From contig USOZ01000002.1 of the NCBI GenBank assembly GCA_900556525.1, forward strand, positions 1 through 33,199: a stretch of 33,199 nucleotides of DNA. The letters run 5' to 3'. Numbering within the stretch: position 1 is the first letter of the stretch; each line of letters opens with the position of its first letter. Position numbers and translations under genes: made by a program. Positions 1-6,146 of the stretch are shown here, in pieces. The notes below the pieces were generated by a model, which made no database searches, was not told where the DNA came from, and saw only the letters and a program-made list of their open reading frames with translations. The DNA comes from an uncultured Oscillospiraceae bacterium. Its GTDB lineage: Bacteria; Bacillota; Clostridia; Oscillospirales; Ruminococcaceae.

Positions 1-641
1 AAGACAGCCGCCGTCACATCCTGCGGCTGGAGGCTCTCGTACCCGTCGACCCAGTAAGAGACAATCCCCGTCATCGGTGCATAGGCATAATTGACAGCAT
101 TTCCGTTGGCGCCAACGCTTCCTATGCTTTGCAGCATATTGGTATTGGCAAGCTTTAAAACCGTATTTTTCAGGGAATATTTTATGTCGTAGGTATTGCT
201 GTAATAGCTGCTGTCAAAGCCGTGGACAAAGTCAATGATCTCGCTGCGGAATTCGGAAAGTTCCCGGTTGCTCAGCGTATTCTCCCCCATGCCGAGCTCC
301 TCCAGCTCCTGGCTCAGCTTCCCCGTCTCATCATTAAAATACAATATATCAAATGACAGATTACCAGAGATTGCAACCCTGTCCTTTGATGGACGTATTT
401 CATCAATATATCCGGCTGCCTGGTTATATATGACTGTCTCGTCCCTGATAATGACTCCGCGGTAGATATTATTTGTCGCAAGCGAGCCTTCCTTCACCTC
501 GTAGCGGACGATACGGCTTGTCTGGAAATACATGATGACGCAGACAACGACATAGATAAAGATAACGCCGAAAATAATCATACCGATATTCAGGTTTAAA
601 GGCTTTCTGTATTTCCTTATCTTCGTGCTCTTTTTTGCCAT
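1..641 (-). CDS. HlyD-like membrane-anchored protein, N-terminal part (runs off window)
   Basis: Reading the minus strand from an ATG at 641 gives an open frame of 213 codons to the window edge. It starts with a short Lys/Arg-rich cytoplasmic stretch (MAKKSTKIRKYRKP), then one membrane segment at about residues 20-40. An extracytoplasmic region follows with EVKEGSLATNNIYRGVIIRDE, the look of a HlyD/membrane-fusion barrel-hybrid start. Near the edge is a second such element with PMTGIVSYWVDGYE. Similar HlyD-family proteins sit near cell-division genes in Lachnospiraceae, so a role in the envelope is likely, but the partner is unknown. The C-terminal end is missing only because of the window edge. 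The family call is by pattern and is moderately sure; the reading frame is sure. Confidence 0.7.
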   Translation of the reverse strand, partial: MAKKSTKIRKYRKPLNLNIGMIIFGVIFIYVVVCVIMYFQTSRIVRYEVKEGSLATNNIYRGVIIRDETVIYNQAAGYIDEIRPSKDRVAISGNLSFDILYFNDETGKLSQELEELGMGENTLSNRELSEFRSEIIDFVHGFDSSYYSNTYDIKYSLKNTVLKLANTNMLQSIGSVGANGNAVNYAYAPMTGIVSYWVDGYESLQPQDVTAAV

Positions 642-660
642 TCACTATCCGCCTCTACAG

Positions 661-688
661 AAAAGCCCCGGAATCTACCGAGGCTTTT
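661..688 (-). terminator. Probable bidirectional intrinsic terminator
   Basis: AAAAGCC (661-667) pairs with GGCTTTT (682-688), with a further inner CGG/CCG after one mismatch. The stem lies about 45 bases past the stop of the minus-strand P-loop gene and just upstream of the HlyD-like gene. On either strand a short T run follows the stem, so it can end transcripts from both directions. Confidence 0.6.
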
Positions 689-731
689 GTCACTGTCTTT
701 CCGATAAAATATTTTCTGAAATATTTCTCCG

Positions 732-1151
732 TTACAGGGAAACGATAATCTTTTCCTTCAACCCTGCCGGAAGTTCGGATTCATCCATTGAAACGCTTAA
801 AACAAAGTCAACATCAAACTGACTGCTGAGCTTTTCCAGCTTTTCGACTGTCGCCGTGATGTCCTGTCCCTCCAGGCAGGCGATCTTTAAAAAGCTGTCG
901 AAATACATCTGCTGCAGGTCGTGATCCTGAGAGATGACGCCGCAGACAAAGCCGATGAACTCACTGCTGTTTTCAAACTGGAACTGGGAGACATCAATGA
1001 GACGTACCTTGTTGTTCAACTCGTACATGTGCTTGGTGCTCTTGTCGAGATAAACAATGTTGCCCGGGATCTGCTTGATCTCGCCGTTTACCTTATCCAG
1101 TAACTGCTTTGTCTTGCCCTTGCCCTTGTTGCCTACGATCAACTGAACCAT
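732..1151 (-). CDS. Small P-loop ATP-binding protein (often labelled PilT-like)
   Basis: This 139-residue protein has a Walker A motif GNKGKGKT at residues 7-14, right at the N-terminus as in many small P-loop ATPases. The rest has no further domain I recognise and no membrane segment. The ATG at 1151 is preceded on its strand by AGGAGGG at good spacing. A TTGTGT/TATAAT promoter lies upstream. Homologues in Lachnospiraceae are often annotated 'twitching motility protein PilT' on the P-loop alone; nothing else here supports pili. It is monocistronic: a terminator follows, and the next gene upstream is the damaged carboxypeptidase. Nucleotide binding is likely; the cellular role is unknown. Confidence 0.7.
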   Translation of the reverse strand: MVQLIVGNKGKGKTKQLLDKVNGEIKQIPGNIVYLDKSTKHMYELNNKVRLIDVSQFQFENSSEFIGFVCGVISQDHDLQQMYFDSFLKIACLEGQDITATVEKLEKLSSQFDVDFVLSVSMDESELPAGLKEKIIVSL

Positions 1152-1202
1152 TGGAAACCCTCCTATAGTAACATTTATAGTATTACCTTCCTCTTAAGTA
1201 TC

Positions 1203-1231
1203 ATTATAAGGGATGCACCCTCAAAACACAA
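1203..1231 (-). promoter_or_regulatory. Housekeeping-type promoter for the P-loop gene
   Basis: On the minus strand TTGTGT (1231-1226) and TATAAT (1208-1203) are spaced by 17 bases and sit about 50 bases upstream of the P-loop gene start. The -10 is a perfect consensus; the -35 is partial. It is inferred from sequence only. Confidence 0.5.
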
Positions 1232-1233
1232 CC

Positions 1234-1744
1234 CTAATTCTGAATCTCCTCAAGCAGATCCGTCATGCCGGTATAGAGCTCATCCGTGGACGGAACACCC
1301 ATGACAACGGCAATATAGGGCGAGCCACCCACATCTCTGGCAAGCAGCATCAGACAGTGTCCGGCAGCGCTTGTCGTGCCGGTCTTCCCGCCGATGACCG
1401 TGACGTTCGGGGGTGCCGTATAGCTGTAATCCGCACGCAGAAACAGGTTTGTCGTAGACTTGTCGAACTGCTTCTCCTTGCCGTCCAAGGGGTCGGGGGA
1501 TCTGTGGACCGCTTTATAGAGATGATGAACCCTCCGCGACATCCCCCGTGACAACACAAAGGTCAGAGGCGAAGGGCACTGCCGTTCCCATATTCTGTCC
1601 GTACACAACATTAAAGCTGCTGGTGTCCGAGTTTGCGCTGTATGGCATGTCATAGCTCAGACTTCCGCAGCCGCTCAAGGAAACGGTCATCGCGGTCAGC
1701 AGGCAGAGCGCAGCTGCAATTCGTTTTCTATTTGTACATTTCAC
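1234..1744 (-). pseudogene. D-Ala-D-Ala carboxypeptidase (peptidase S11), internally deleted and frame-shifted
   Basis: The N-terminal piece starts at GTG 1744 with a lipoprotein signal (hydrophobic core, lipobox LSGCG) and reads about 72 residues before a stop near 1514. The C-terminal piece is in another frame. It carries the S11 KTG box (VIGGKTGTT) and the following AAGHCLMLLA stretch, and ends at 1234. Only about 170 codons remain, against roughly 380 or more in the family. The catalytic SxxK and SxN motifs, which lie between these two pieces in the family, are absent. The frame switch lies near 1515-1535, which is where the deletion must be. The start overlaps mgsA by 17 bases, the expected operon layout. 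It could be a natural pseudogene or an assembly collapse; as read, it cannot make an active enzyme. Confidence 0.75.
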
Positions 1745-2123
1745 GCCACTCTAAATCTCCTCTGTCAAGGGACTTGATTAACAGTTCCGCGCTGGCAAGG
1801 TTCGTAGCCAGCGGGATATTGTGCATATCACAGAGCCTGACTACATTGTTGACATCCGGCTCATGCATCTTCGGACTCAGCGGATCACGCAGGAAAATGA
1901 CCAGATCGATCTGGTTATGTTCGATCTGTGCGCCGATCTGCTGTTCTCCCCCGAGATGACCTGCCAGATACTTATGTATATTCAGATTCGTGACTTCCTC
2001 AATCAGCCGGCCGGTCGTGCCGGTTGCATAAAGCTCGTTCTTGCTTAAAATCCCCCTGTAAGCGATACAGAAATTCTGCATCAGCTTCTTCTTTGAATCG
2101 TGCGCTATCAAGGCAATATTCAT
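1728..2123 (-). CDS. mgsA: Methylglyoxal synthase
   Basis: MgsA converts dihydroxyacetone phosphate to methylglyoxal and phosphate, a bypass of lower glycolysis when phosphate is short. The 131-residue length fits the single-domain MGS fold. Visible signatures are IALIAHD near the N-terminus, ATGTTGRL (phosphate binding), GGEQQIGA at residues 58-65, FLRDPL at about 77-82, and EPDVNN and ATNLASAE after it. The residue equivalent to the E. coli catalytic Asp71 (GGDQQ) is Glu60 here. The second conserved Asp (EPDV, residue 90) is kept. It sits directly after rodA and before the carboxypeptidase, a known clostridial arrangement downstream of the min genes. Confidence 0.92.
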   Translation of the reverse strand: MNIALIAHDSKKKLMQNFCIAYRGILSKNELYATGTTGRLIEEVTNLNIHKYLAGHLGGEQQIGAQIEHNQIDLVIFLRDPLSPKMHEPDVNNVVRLCDMHNIPLATNLASAELLIKSLDRGDLEWREMYK

Positions 2124-2140
2124 GACTGATACCCCTCTCT

Positions 2141-2605
2141 CTATTTTGTTTTTTTAGCTTGAAGCCTGACATTCAGTACAAACCCCATCCCCATAAACAG
2201 ACTCATCAATGACGTGAGTCCATAGCTTACAAACGGAAGCGGAAGTCCGGTGTTCGGGAGGATGAAGGTTGTTACCCCGATGTTGATAAAGCTCTGGATG
2301 GCAATCAGACCTCCGACACCTGTCGCTATGATTGTTCCCGCAATGTCTTTGGAACGCCTCGCCACAGAGATGCACTCCAGCGAAATGCCAAACATCAGGA
2401 CAATCACGAGGACACTCCCCTTAAAACCAAACTCCTCTCCGATTACGGCAAAAATGAAATCTGTCTGCGCCTCCGAAATAAAGTTACCGTTTTTGACAGA
2501 TGTGATTTCATTATTTTTATAGCCTTTTCCGTCCAGCTGCCCCGACGCAATCGCCGTGACCGAATTCAGCTGCTGATAAGCCAGAATAGGAGAAAATCCC
2601 GCGTT
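2141..2605 (-). pseudogene. rodA: RodA/FtsW-type SEDS glycosyltransferase, C-terminal part only
   Basis: The minus-strand frame is open from 2605 to the stop at 2141 (about 154 codons). It reads AYQQLNSVTAIASGQLDGKG, then NGNFISEAQTDFIFAVIGEE, then membrane helices and a PLPFVSYG-type motif near the end, all SEDS hallmarks. SEDS proteins polymerise lipid II into peptidoglycan strands. RodA is usually about 370 residues or more, so the N-terminal half, including the first helices, is missing. The match to family sequence starts at about AYQQ (2585 downward); above that the frame soon reaches a stop in foreign sequence. mgsA follows 17 bases after its stop, so this is the rodA-mgsA pair. The gene is broken at the junction with the mobile element. 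Confidence 0.85.
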
Positions 2606-2606
2606 G
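2585..2606. other. Junction between chromosome and mobile element, both flanking genes truncated
   Basis: Leftward of this point sequence belongs to the minus-strand rodA; rightward it belongs to a plus-strand parB-like gene. Both are cut mid-domain within about 20 bases of each other. Third-codon positions are visibly GC-richer on the left than on the right. No inverted or direct repeat, tRNA end or integrase gene is seen here, so it is not a recognisable attachment site. Confidence 0.75.
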
Positions 2607-3283
2607 TGCCGTGCTATATTGACGGTGTGAAATCAAAAGCGGAAACACAGATAGACCTGATTATGCTTAATGCAACAGCCCGTCAGATGTCGGATGCGGA
2701 CATATTGCAACAGTATAAAGAACTTCTTGCGGCTTATGAAGCGTATGAAAAGGATACAGGCAACAAGATAAAGGGCAGAATGCGAGAGCGCATTGCGGCG
2801 GCATTACAGGTTTCTCCGGCTCAGGTAGGTAAAATTGAAAATATTGTACATAATGCAATACCCGATGTTGTAACGGCTGTAGAGAATGGAAAAACGTCTA
2901 TATCAACCGCAAACGAGATTGCAAAACTTTCGGCTATGCAGCAGGAAGAGATCGTTGATAAGGATATATCTTCCGTTTCGCATAAGGAAGTTAAGGAGGT
3001 TGTCAAGAACAGCAGGAAATCCTGCAACAATGAGCAGCCGAAAAACAGAGTGCCGTATTTAAAAACATATTCTGCGGAAATCGGCGGATTAAGTTTTACA
3101 ATTATGTATGGGCAGTATGAATCCGGTTGGATTATTGCTATACCGAATTTCGGGGTGTGTGTTGATGCGGGAGAGCCCGATGATACGCTTTATAATGCCG
3201 AGCAGCTTGAAAACTGTGCAAACAGTGAAGTTACGGCATATGCTCGTGAGATAGCGATGGCTGTGAAGAAACTATATGCATAA
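2606..3283 (+). CDS. ParB-like partition protein, N-terminally truncated
   Basis: The visible 225 residues begin at VPCYIDGVKSKAETQIDLIM, which in ParB/Spo0J-type proteins is mid-domain, just after the CTP-binding start of the ParB/Srx fold. Then come the NATARQMSDADILQQYKEL stretch and a helix-turn-helix region (ALQVSPAQVGKIENI, about residues 69-85). The C-terminal 75 residues form a separate small domain seen in ICE-borne ParB homologues. The first 60-90 residues expected of the family are missing, because the frame meets rodA sequence at 2606. The GTG at 2606 is therefore probably not a natural start. A parA gene would be expected upstream in an intact element. The fragment may be inactive, or this may be the true gene split by a chimeric join. 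Confidence 0.8.
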   Translation: MPCYIDGVKSKAETQIDLIMLNATARQMSDADILQQYKELLAAYEAYEKDTGNKIKGRMRERIAAALQVSPAQVGKIENIVHNAIPDVVTAVENGKTSISTANEIAKLSAMQQEEIVDKDISSVSHKEVKEVVKNSRKSCNNEQPKNRVPYLKTYSAEIGGLSFTIMYGQYESGWIIAIPNFGVCVDAGEPDDTLYNAEQLENCANSEVTAYAREIAMAVKKLYA

Positions 3284-3354
3284 GAAATATCTTAATATGG
3301 CTAAATGGTCAAACAGAGATTGAAGAACGATATCACAATTAAAGGAGTAATAAT

Positions 3355-3396
3355 ATGGAAAAAATAAAAGGAGGACGGATCGTTGACAAACGATGA
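3355..3396 (+). CDS. Possible 13-residue leader peptide
   Basis: An ATG at 3355 has an AAAGGAG about 7 bases upstream and encodes MEKIKGGRIVDKR before a stop at 3394-3396. Its 3' end spans the Shine-Dalgarno site and TTG start (3383) of the next gene, the layout of translational coupling. The peptide is too short to judge by composition, so this is only a candidate. Confidence 0.25.
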   Translation: MEKIKGGRIVDKR

Positions 3397-3772
3397 AAGA
3401 GATATGTCAATAGAATTGATTAGAATTATTGACCATGATGATTCATTGCCAAAAATCACAATTCCAAAGCTCATGGCAATGAATAGGGACAGCGTTAATG
3501 GTATTGCATACGCTCTTAAGCACAATGTTCGTTCGCAAAGTGATTTCGGTGATTTAACGCTTGATGTAATCGAGTTACTTCTGGAATGTATTGAACGATG
3601 TATGACCGATACAGATACTCTTTCAGACATTTTATGCACAAGTATTCCGTCAGTTCCCGCAAACTCAACGTTCTGGCATAATTGTCCCGTATGCGGTAAA
3701 TACGTTGATGACGGGACGACAGACGGACGGTGCTTTGATTGCTTGGGAGCGACTGCACAGAAAGAGGCATAA
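3383..3772 (+). CDS. Small zinc-ribbon protein of unknown function
   Basis: This 129-residue protein starts at TTG 3383, chosen because GGAGG lies 8 bases upstream. The N-terminal two thirds are mixed alpha-helical with no family I know. The C-terminal 35 residues contain CPVCGKY and, after a short loop, GRCFDCLG. These two CxxC pairs are typical of a zinc ribbon, which suggests binding of nucleic acid or protein. It lies between the partition gene and the SpoVG-like gene, so it may regulate transfer or maintenance, but that is inference. The next gene starts 53 bases on, behind a hairpin. Confidence 0.6.
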   Translation: MTNDERDMSIELIRIIDHDDSLPKITIPKLMAMNRDSVNGIAYALKHNVRSQSDFGDLTLDVIELLLECIERCMTDTDTLSDILCTSIPSVPANSTFWHNCPVCGKYVDDGTTDGRCFDCLGATAQKEA

Positions 3773-3814
3773 ATTTAATGTAAAAAATGTGCTACATATA
3801 GCACGTTAAATTTA
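3770..3814 (+). promoter_or_regulatory. Nested inverted repeat ahead of the SpoVG-like gene
   Basis: Outer arms TAAATTTAA (3770-3778) and TTAAATTTA (3806-3814) enclose a perfect GTGCTA/TAGCAC hairpin (3789-3804, loop CATA). The left arm covers the stop codon of the upstream gene and the right arm touches the AAGGAGG of the next. It could act as a weak terminator or as an RNA element limiting translation. Confidence 0.45.
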
Positions 3815-3825
3815 AGGAGGTAAAA

Positions 3826-4722
3826 ATGTCAAACAAAGTAAGAATTTATCCTGTTGATGACGAAGAACGCAGCTTAAAAGCGTTTGCTTCCGTATCAATA
3901 AATGGTACGTTTTCCATCAACAGCATACGCCTTTATGCGGGAGAAAATGGACTGTTTATCCAAATGCCGCAGGAGAAACTTAGGTACAGCGGAGAGTATA
4001 GCGATATTATTTTTCCTATAACCGCTGAAGCGCGTAAACAGCTTAATGACGATGTTATAAACACATATCTGGCTGTTCTCCAGTTTAATTCTATGACTGA
4101 CGACGAAAAAATGAATTTTATTTCAGAATATGAAATAGGTTCAGCCGTTGGCAGACAGCCAACAGATACGGAAAAGGCAGTTTATGAAATGATTTTGAAC
4201 GAGGATAGCCCCGATGACAATGGTGAAATGTGCAGTTATACAAACGTACAGCTTCGACTGTTTGAGGGGAAAGAGAGTCTTCGGGCAATCGGACAGTTTA
4301 CACTTAATGATACATATGTTGTGAAAAACGTGCGGGTTATGGAAAGCTCGGAGAAGAATTTATATGTATCAATGCCGTGCAGACAGGACAGATATGGAGA
4401 ATATCATGACTATGCATATCCCGTTACAGCTGAGGAACGAAAAAACCTTGAGCGCGCAGTAATAAGCAAATATCGGATATTAGCTGATGCGATTACAAAG
4501 GGAATGCCAATTTCTAAGGTTGGCGGTGACAAAAATAACCGCAGAATTTTCAGTAATTTGAATAATCTCTTTGCTGAAAAAATAATTGCGGAATTAGAGA
4601 AGTGCAATATTGAATACGGCGCAAGGATAGAAGATACAACTTCTATTGCCGTGCGTATTGACGACATTCCGATATTTAAAAGTATTTTTTCACGTCTGAA
4701 AGAAAACAAAGGAGATGATTAA
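3826..4722 (+). CDS. Protein with two tandem SpoVG domains and a C-terminal extension
   Basis: SpoVG is a small nucleic-acid-binding regulator of about 95 residues that acts in Firmicute development and gene control. This 298-residue protein holds two copies. Copy 1 is at about residues 5-85 (VRIYPVDDEERSLKAFASVS, then GLFIQMPQ and ITAEAR). Copy 2 is at about residues 130-215 (VQLRLFEGKESLRAIGQF, then LYVSMPCR and VTAEER). The last 70 residues form an unrelated domain (FSNLNNLFAEKIIAELEKCN onward) that I do not recognise. The ATG at 3826 has a full AAGGAGG. It ends 3 bases before the PcfB-like gene, so the two are probably co-translated. A regulatory or accessory role in transfer is likely. 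Confidence 0.75.
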   Translation: MSNKVRIYPVDDEERSLKAFASVSINGTFSINSIRLYAGENGLFIQMPQEKLRYSGEYSDIIFPITAEARKQLNDDVINTYLAVLQFNSMTDDEKMNFISEYEIGSAVGRQPTDTEKAVYEMILNEDSPDDNGEMCSYTNVQLRLFEGKESLRAIGQFTLNDTYVVKNVRVMESSEKNLYVSMPCRQDRYGEYHDYAYPVTAEERKNLERAVISKYRILADAITKGMPISKVGGDKNNRRIFSNLNNLFAEKIIAELEKCNIEYGARIEDTTSIAVRIDDIPIFKSIFSRLKENKGDD

Positions 4723-4724
4723 GT

Positions 4725-6140
4725 ATGCATATGGGCGATGAGCTTGCTCAATCTACGGCAACACTTATGTCAAGAAGCAGCGAGGTAACTGCAAAAGCAG
4801 CAATAACTGTAATGCAAATGTTGCTTGAGATAATAAAAAAGGCAAAAAAGGAATCGAAAGATAAGGACAATAAGCTGTTTAAAGGAAAGGTATCTACAAA
4901 GGATTTTCTTCAGCTTGCTGAGAATGGCGGTTATAAACAGCAAAATATTCACAAAAAAGATGTGAATCGGCTTATTGAGGAAGCCAAAAAGGCTAATATC
5001 CCGATAAACATAAGACAGGTGTCCGAGGATTACTGTAGTGTGTGTTATCTGACCAGAGATGCCGATATGTTTGAACAGTGTACAAGAAATGTGCTTCATG
5101 ATAAATTGGAACTGAATAAGAATGACTATGTTGCATTTAAGGTTGAACCGTTCGAAGTGGATGGCTTAAAAAAGGAACTTGAAGCCAATGGGATAAGCGC
5201 TGATTTTGCACAAACCAACAATGGTGAGGTAAAGTGTGTATATGAGGCAAAGGATAAGCCTGTTATGGATAAAATCAAGGCTGATTTTCGGGAGAAACAA
5301 ATGGCTGTTGCTGAGAAATTAGAGGTGACTTATAATGATGTAAATAAAAGTTTCATTGTTAAAGACACCGAATCCGGAAAGGCTATGAAACTTAGCAGCT
5401 TGCCAACAGAAGCAAAGCTGGTTTCTTGTTTTCAGGAACGCATGGGAATGGACGAGGCTAAAGCTGTCATGTGTTGTCAGAAGTTTGAAGCATCACTGTC
5501 ACAGGAACAGCAGAAATTTTTTAAAACCGATACATACCAGATCGAAAAGGTTGCAAATCTTGAGAGAAATGTCAGATTTACAAATGACAGCCCTCTTGTG
5601 AGCGACTTTTCTTTTTCGCGCATAAAAATGAGGGCTGATAATCACAATCATTTCGCAGTATCGAATGGAGATCACGTTGTGCGTTTGTGTCCGGATATAA
5701 TGAGCCGTAAAGATATGGAGGAAGCGGTTAAAAGCAAGCTTGGCATAATTGATAAGTCTGTAATAGCAGCGGTTGTCGACAAGGCTTTTTATGCGAACAA
5801 GAGGTTTAAGGAGAATGACAAGGCTGTTGATAAGGATATATCAAAAGCCAATGTCGACGGCATGGGCGAGGGGAAGACGGTTGATATTGAAAGAACAACC
5901 GAGAATAGGTTTACTGTAACTCTTGACGGAAAAGAGAAAACCTACAGCTTCGCTGATGCAAAAGAACAGCTTATGGCTGACGGGTATTCCAAGGCAAAGG
6001 CTGCTGAGATTATCGGAAAGGCAAAAAAGCAGAGCGCGGCAGGCAATATGTTTAAACGTTTTGAGAAAGACGGCATTATAAATAACAAATCAGTCAAGGA
6101 ACATATAAATAATGCTCCGAAAATGCCAAAGAAGAGGTGA
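4725..6140 (+). CDS. PcfB/DUF3801-like conjugation protein
   Basis: PcfB-type proteins are relaxosome accessory factors that meet the coupling protein in Gram-positive conjugation. The first about 130 residues match this family: TAKAAITVMQMLLEI, then FKGKVSTKDFLQL and KKDVNRLIEEAKKANIPINI, then a CSVCYLTRDAD stretch. The remaining 340 residues are unusual for the basic family, which is often 150-200 residues. They contain a second, weaker repeat of the same fold around residues 135-180 and several Lys-rich helical segments. The ATG at 4725 has GGAGA 10 bases upstream; a second ATG six bases on is possible. It directly precedes the coupling protein gene (6 bases), which supports the role. Confidence 0.7.
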   Translation: MHMGDELAQSTATLMSRSSEVTAKAAITVMQMLLEIIKKAKKESKDKDNKLFKGKVSTKDFLQLAENGGYKQQNIHKKDVNRLIEEAKKANIPINIRQVSEDYCSVCYLTRDADMFEQCTRNVLHDKLELNKNDYVAFKVEPFEVDGLKKELEANGISADFAQTNNGEVKCVYEAKDKPVMDKIKADFREKQMAVAEKLEVTYNDVNKSFIVKDTESGKAMKLSSLPTEAKLVSCFQERMGMDEAKAVMCCQKFEASLSQEQQKFFKTDTYQIEKVANLERNVRFTNDSPLVSDFSFSRIKMRADNHNHFAVSNGDHVVRLCPDIMSRKDMEEAVKSKLGIIDKSVIAAVVDKAFYANKRFKENDKAVDKDISKANVDGMGEGKTVDIERTTENRFTVTLDGKEKTYSFADAKEQLMADGYSKAKAAEIIGKAKKQSAAGNMFKRFEKDGIINNKSVKEHINNAPKMPKKR

Positions 6141-6146
6141 CTTTTC

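Noticed and set aside
235..822. Plus-strand open frames over the HlyD-like and P-loop genes
   Set aside because: They are antisense to convincing minus-strand genes, Ser-rich or unstructured, and lack ribosome sites.
2585..2606. Left attachment site of the ICE
   Set aside because: No repeat pair, tRNA end or integrase is nearby, and the element's own parB gene is truncated at the join.
3383..3415. TTGACA at 3383 taken as a -35 box
   Set aside because: No -10 at a proper distance, and the TTG is the start codon behind GGAGG.
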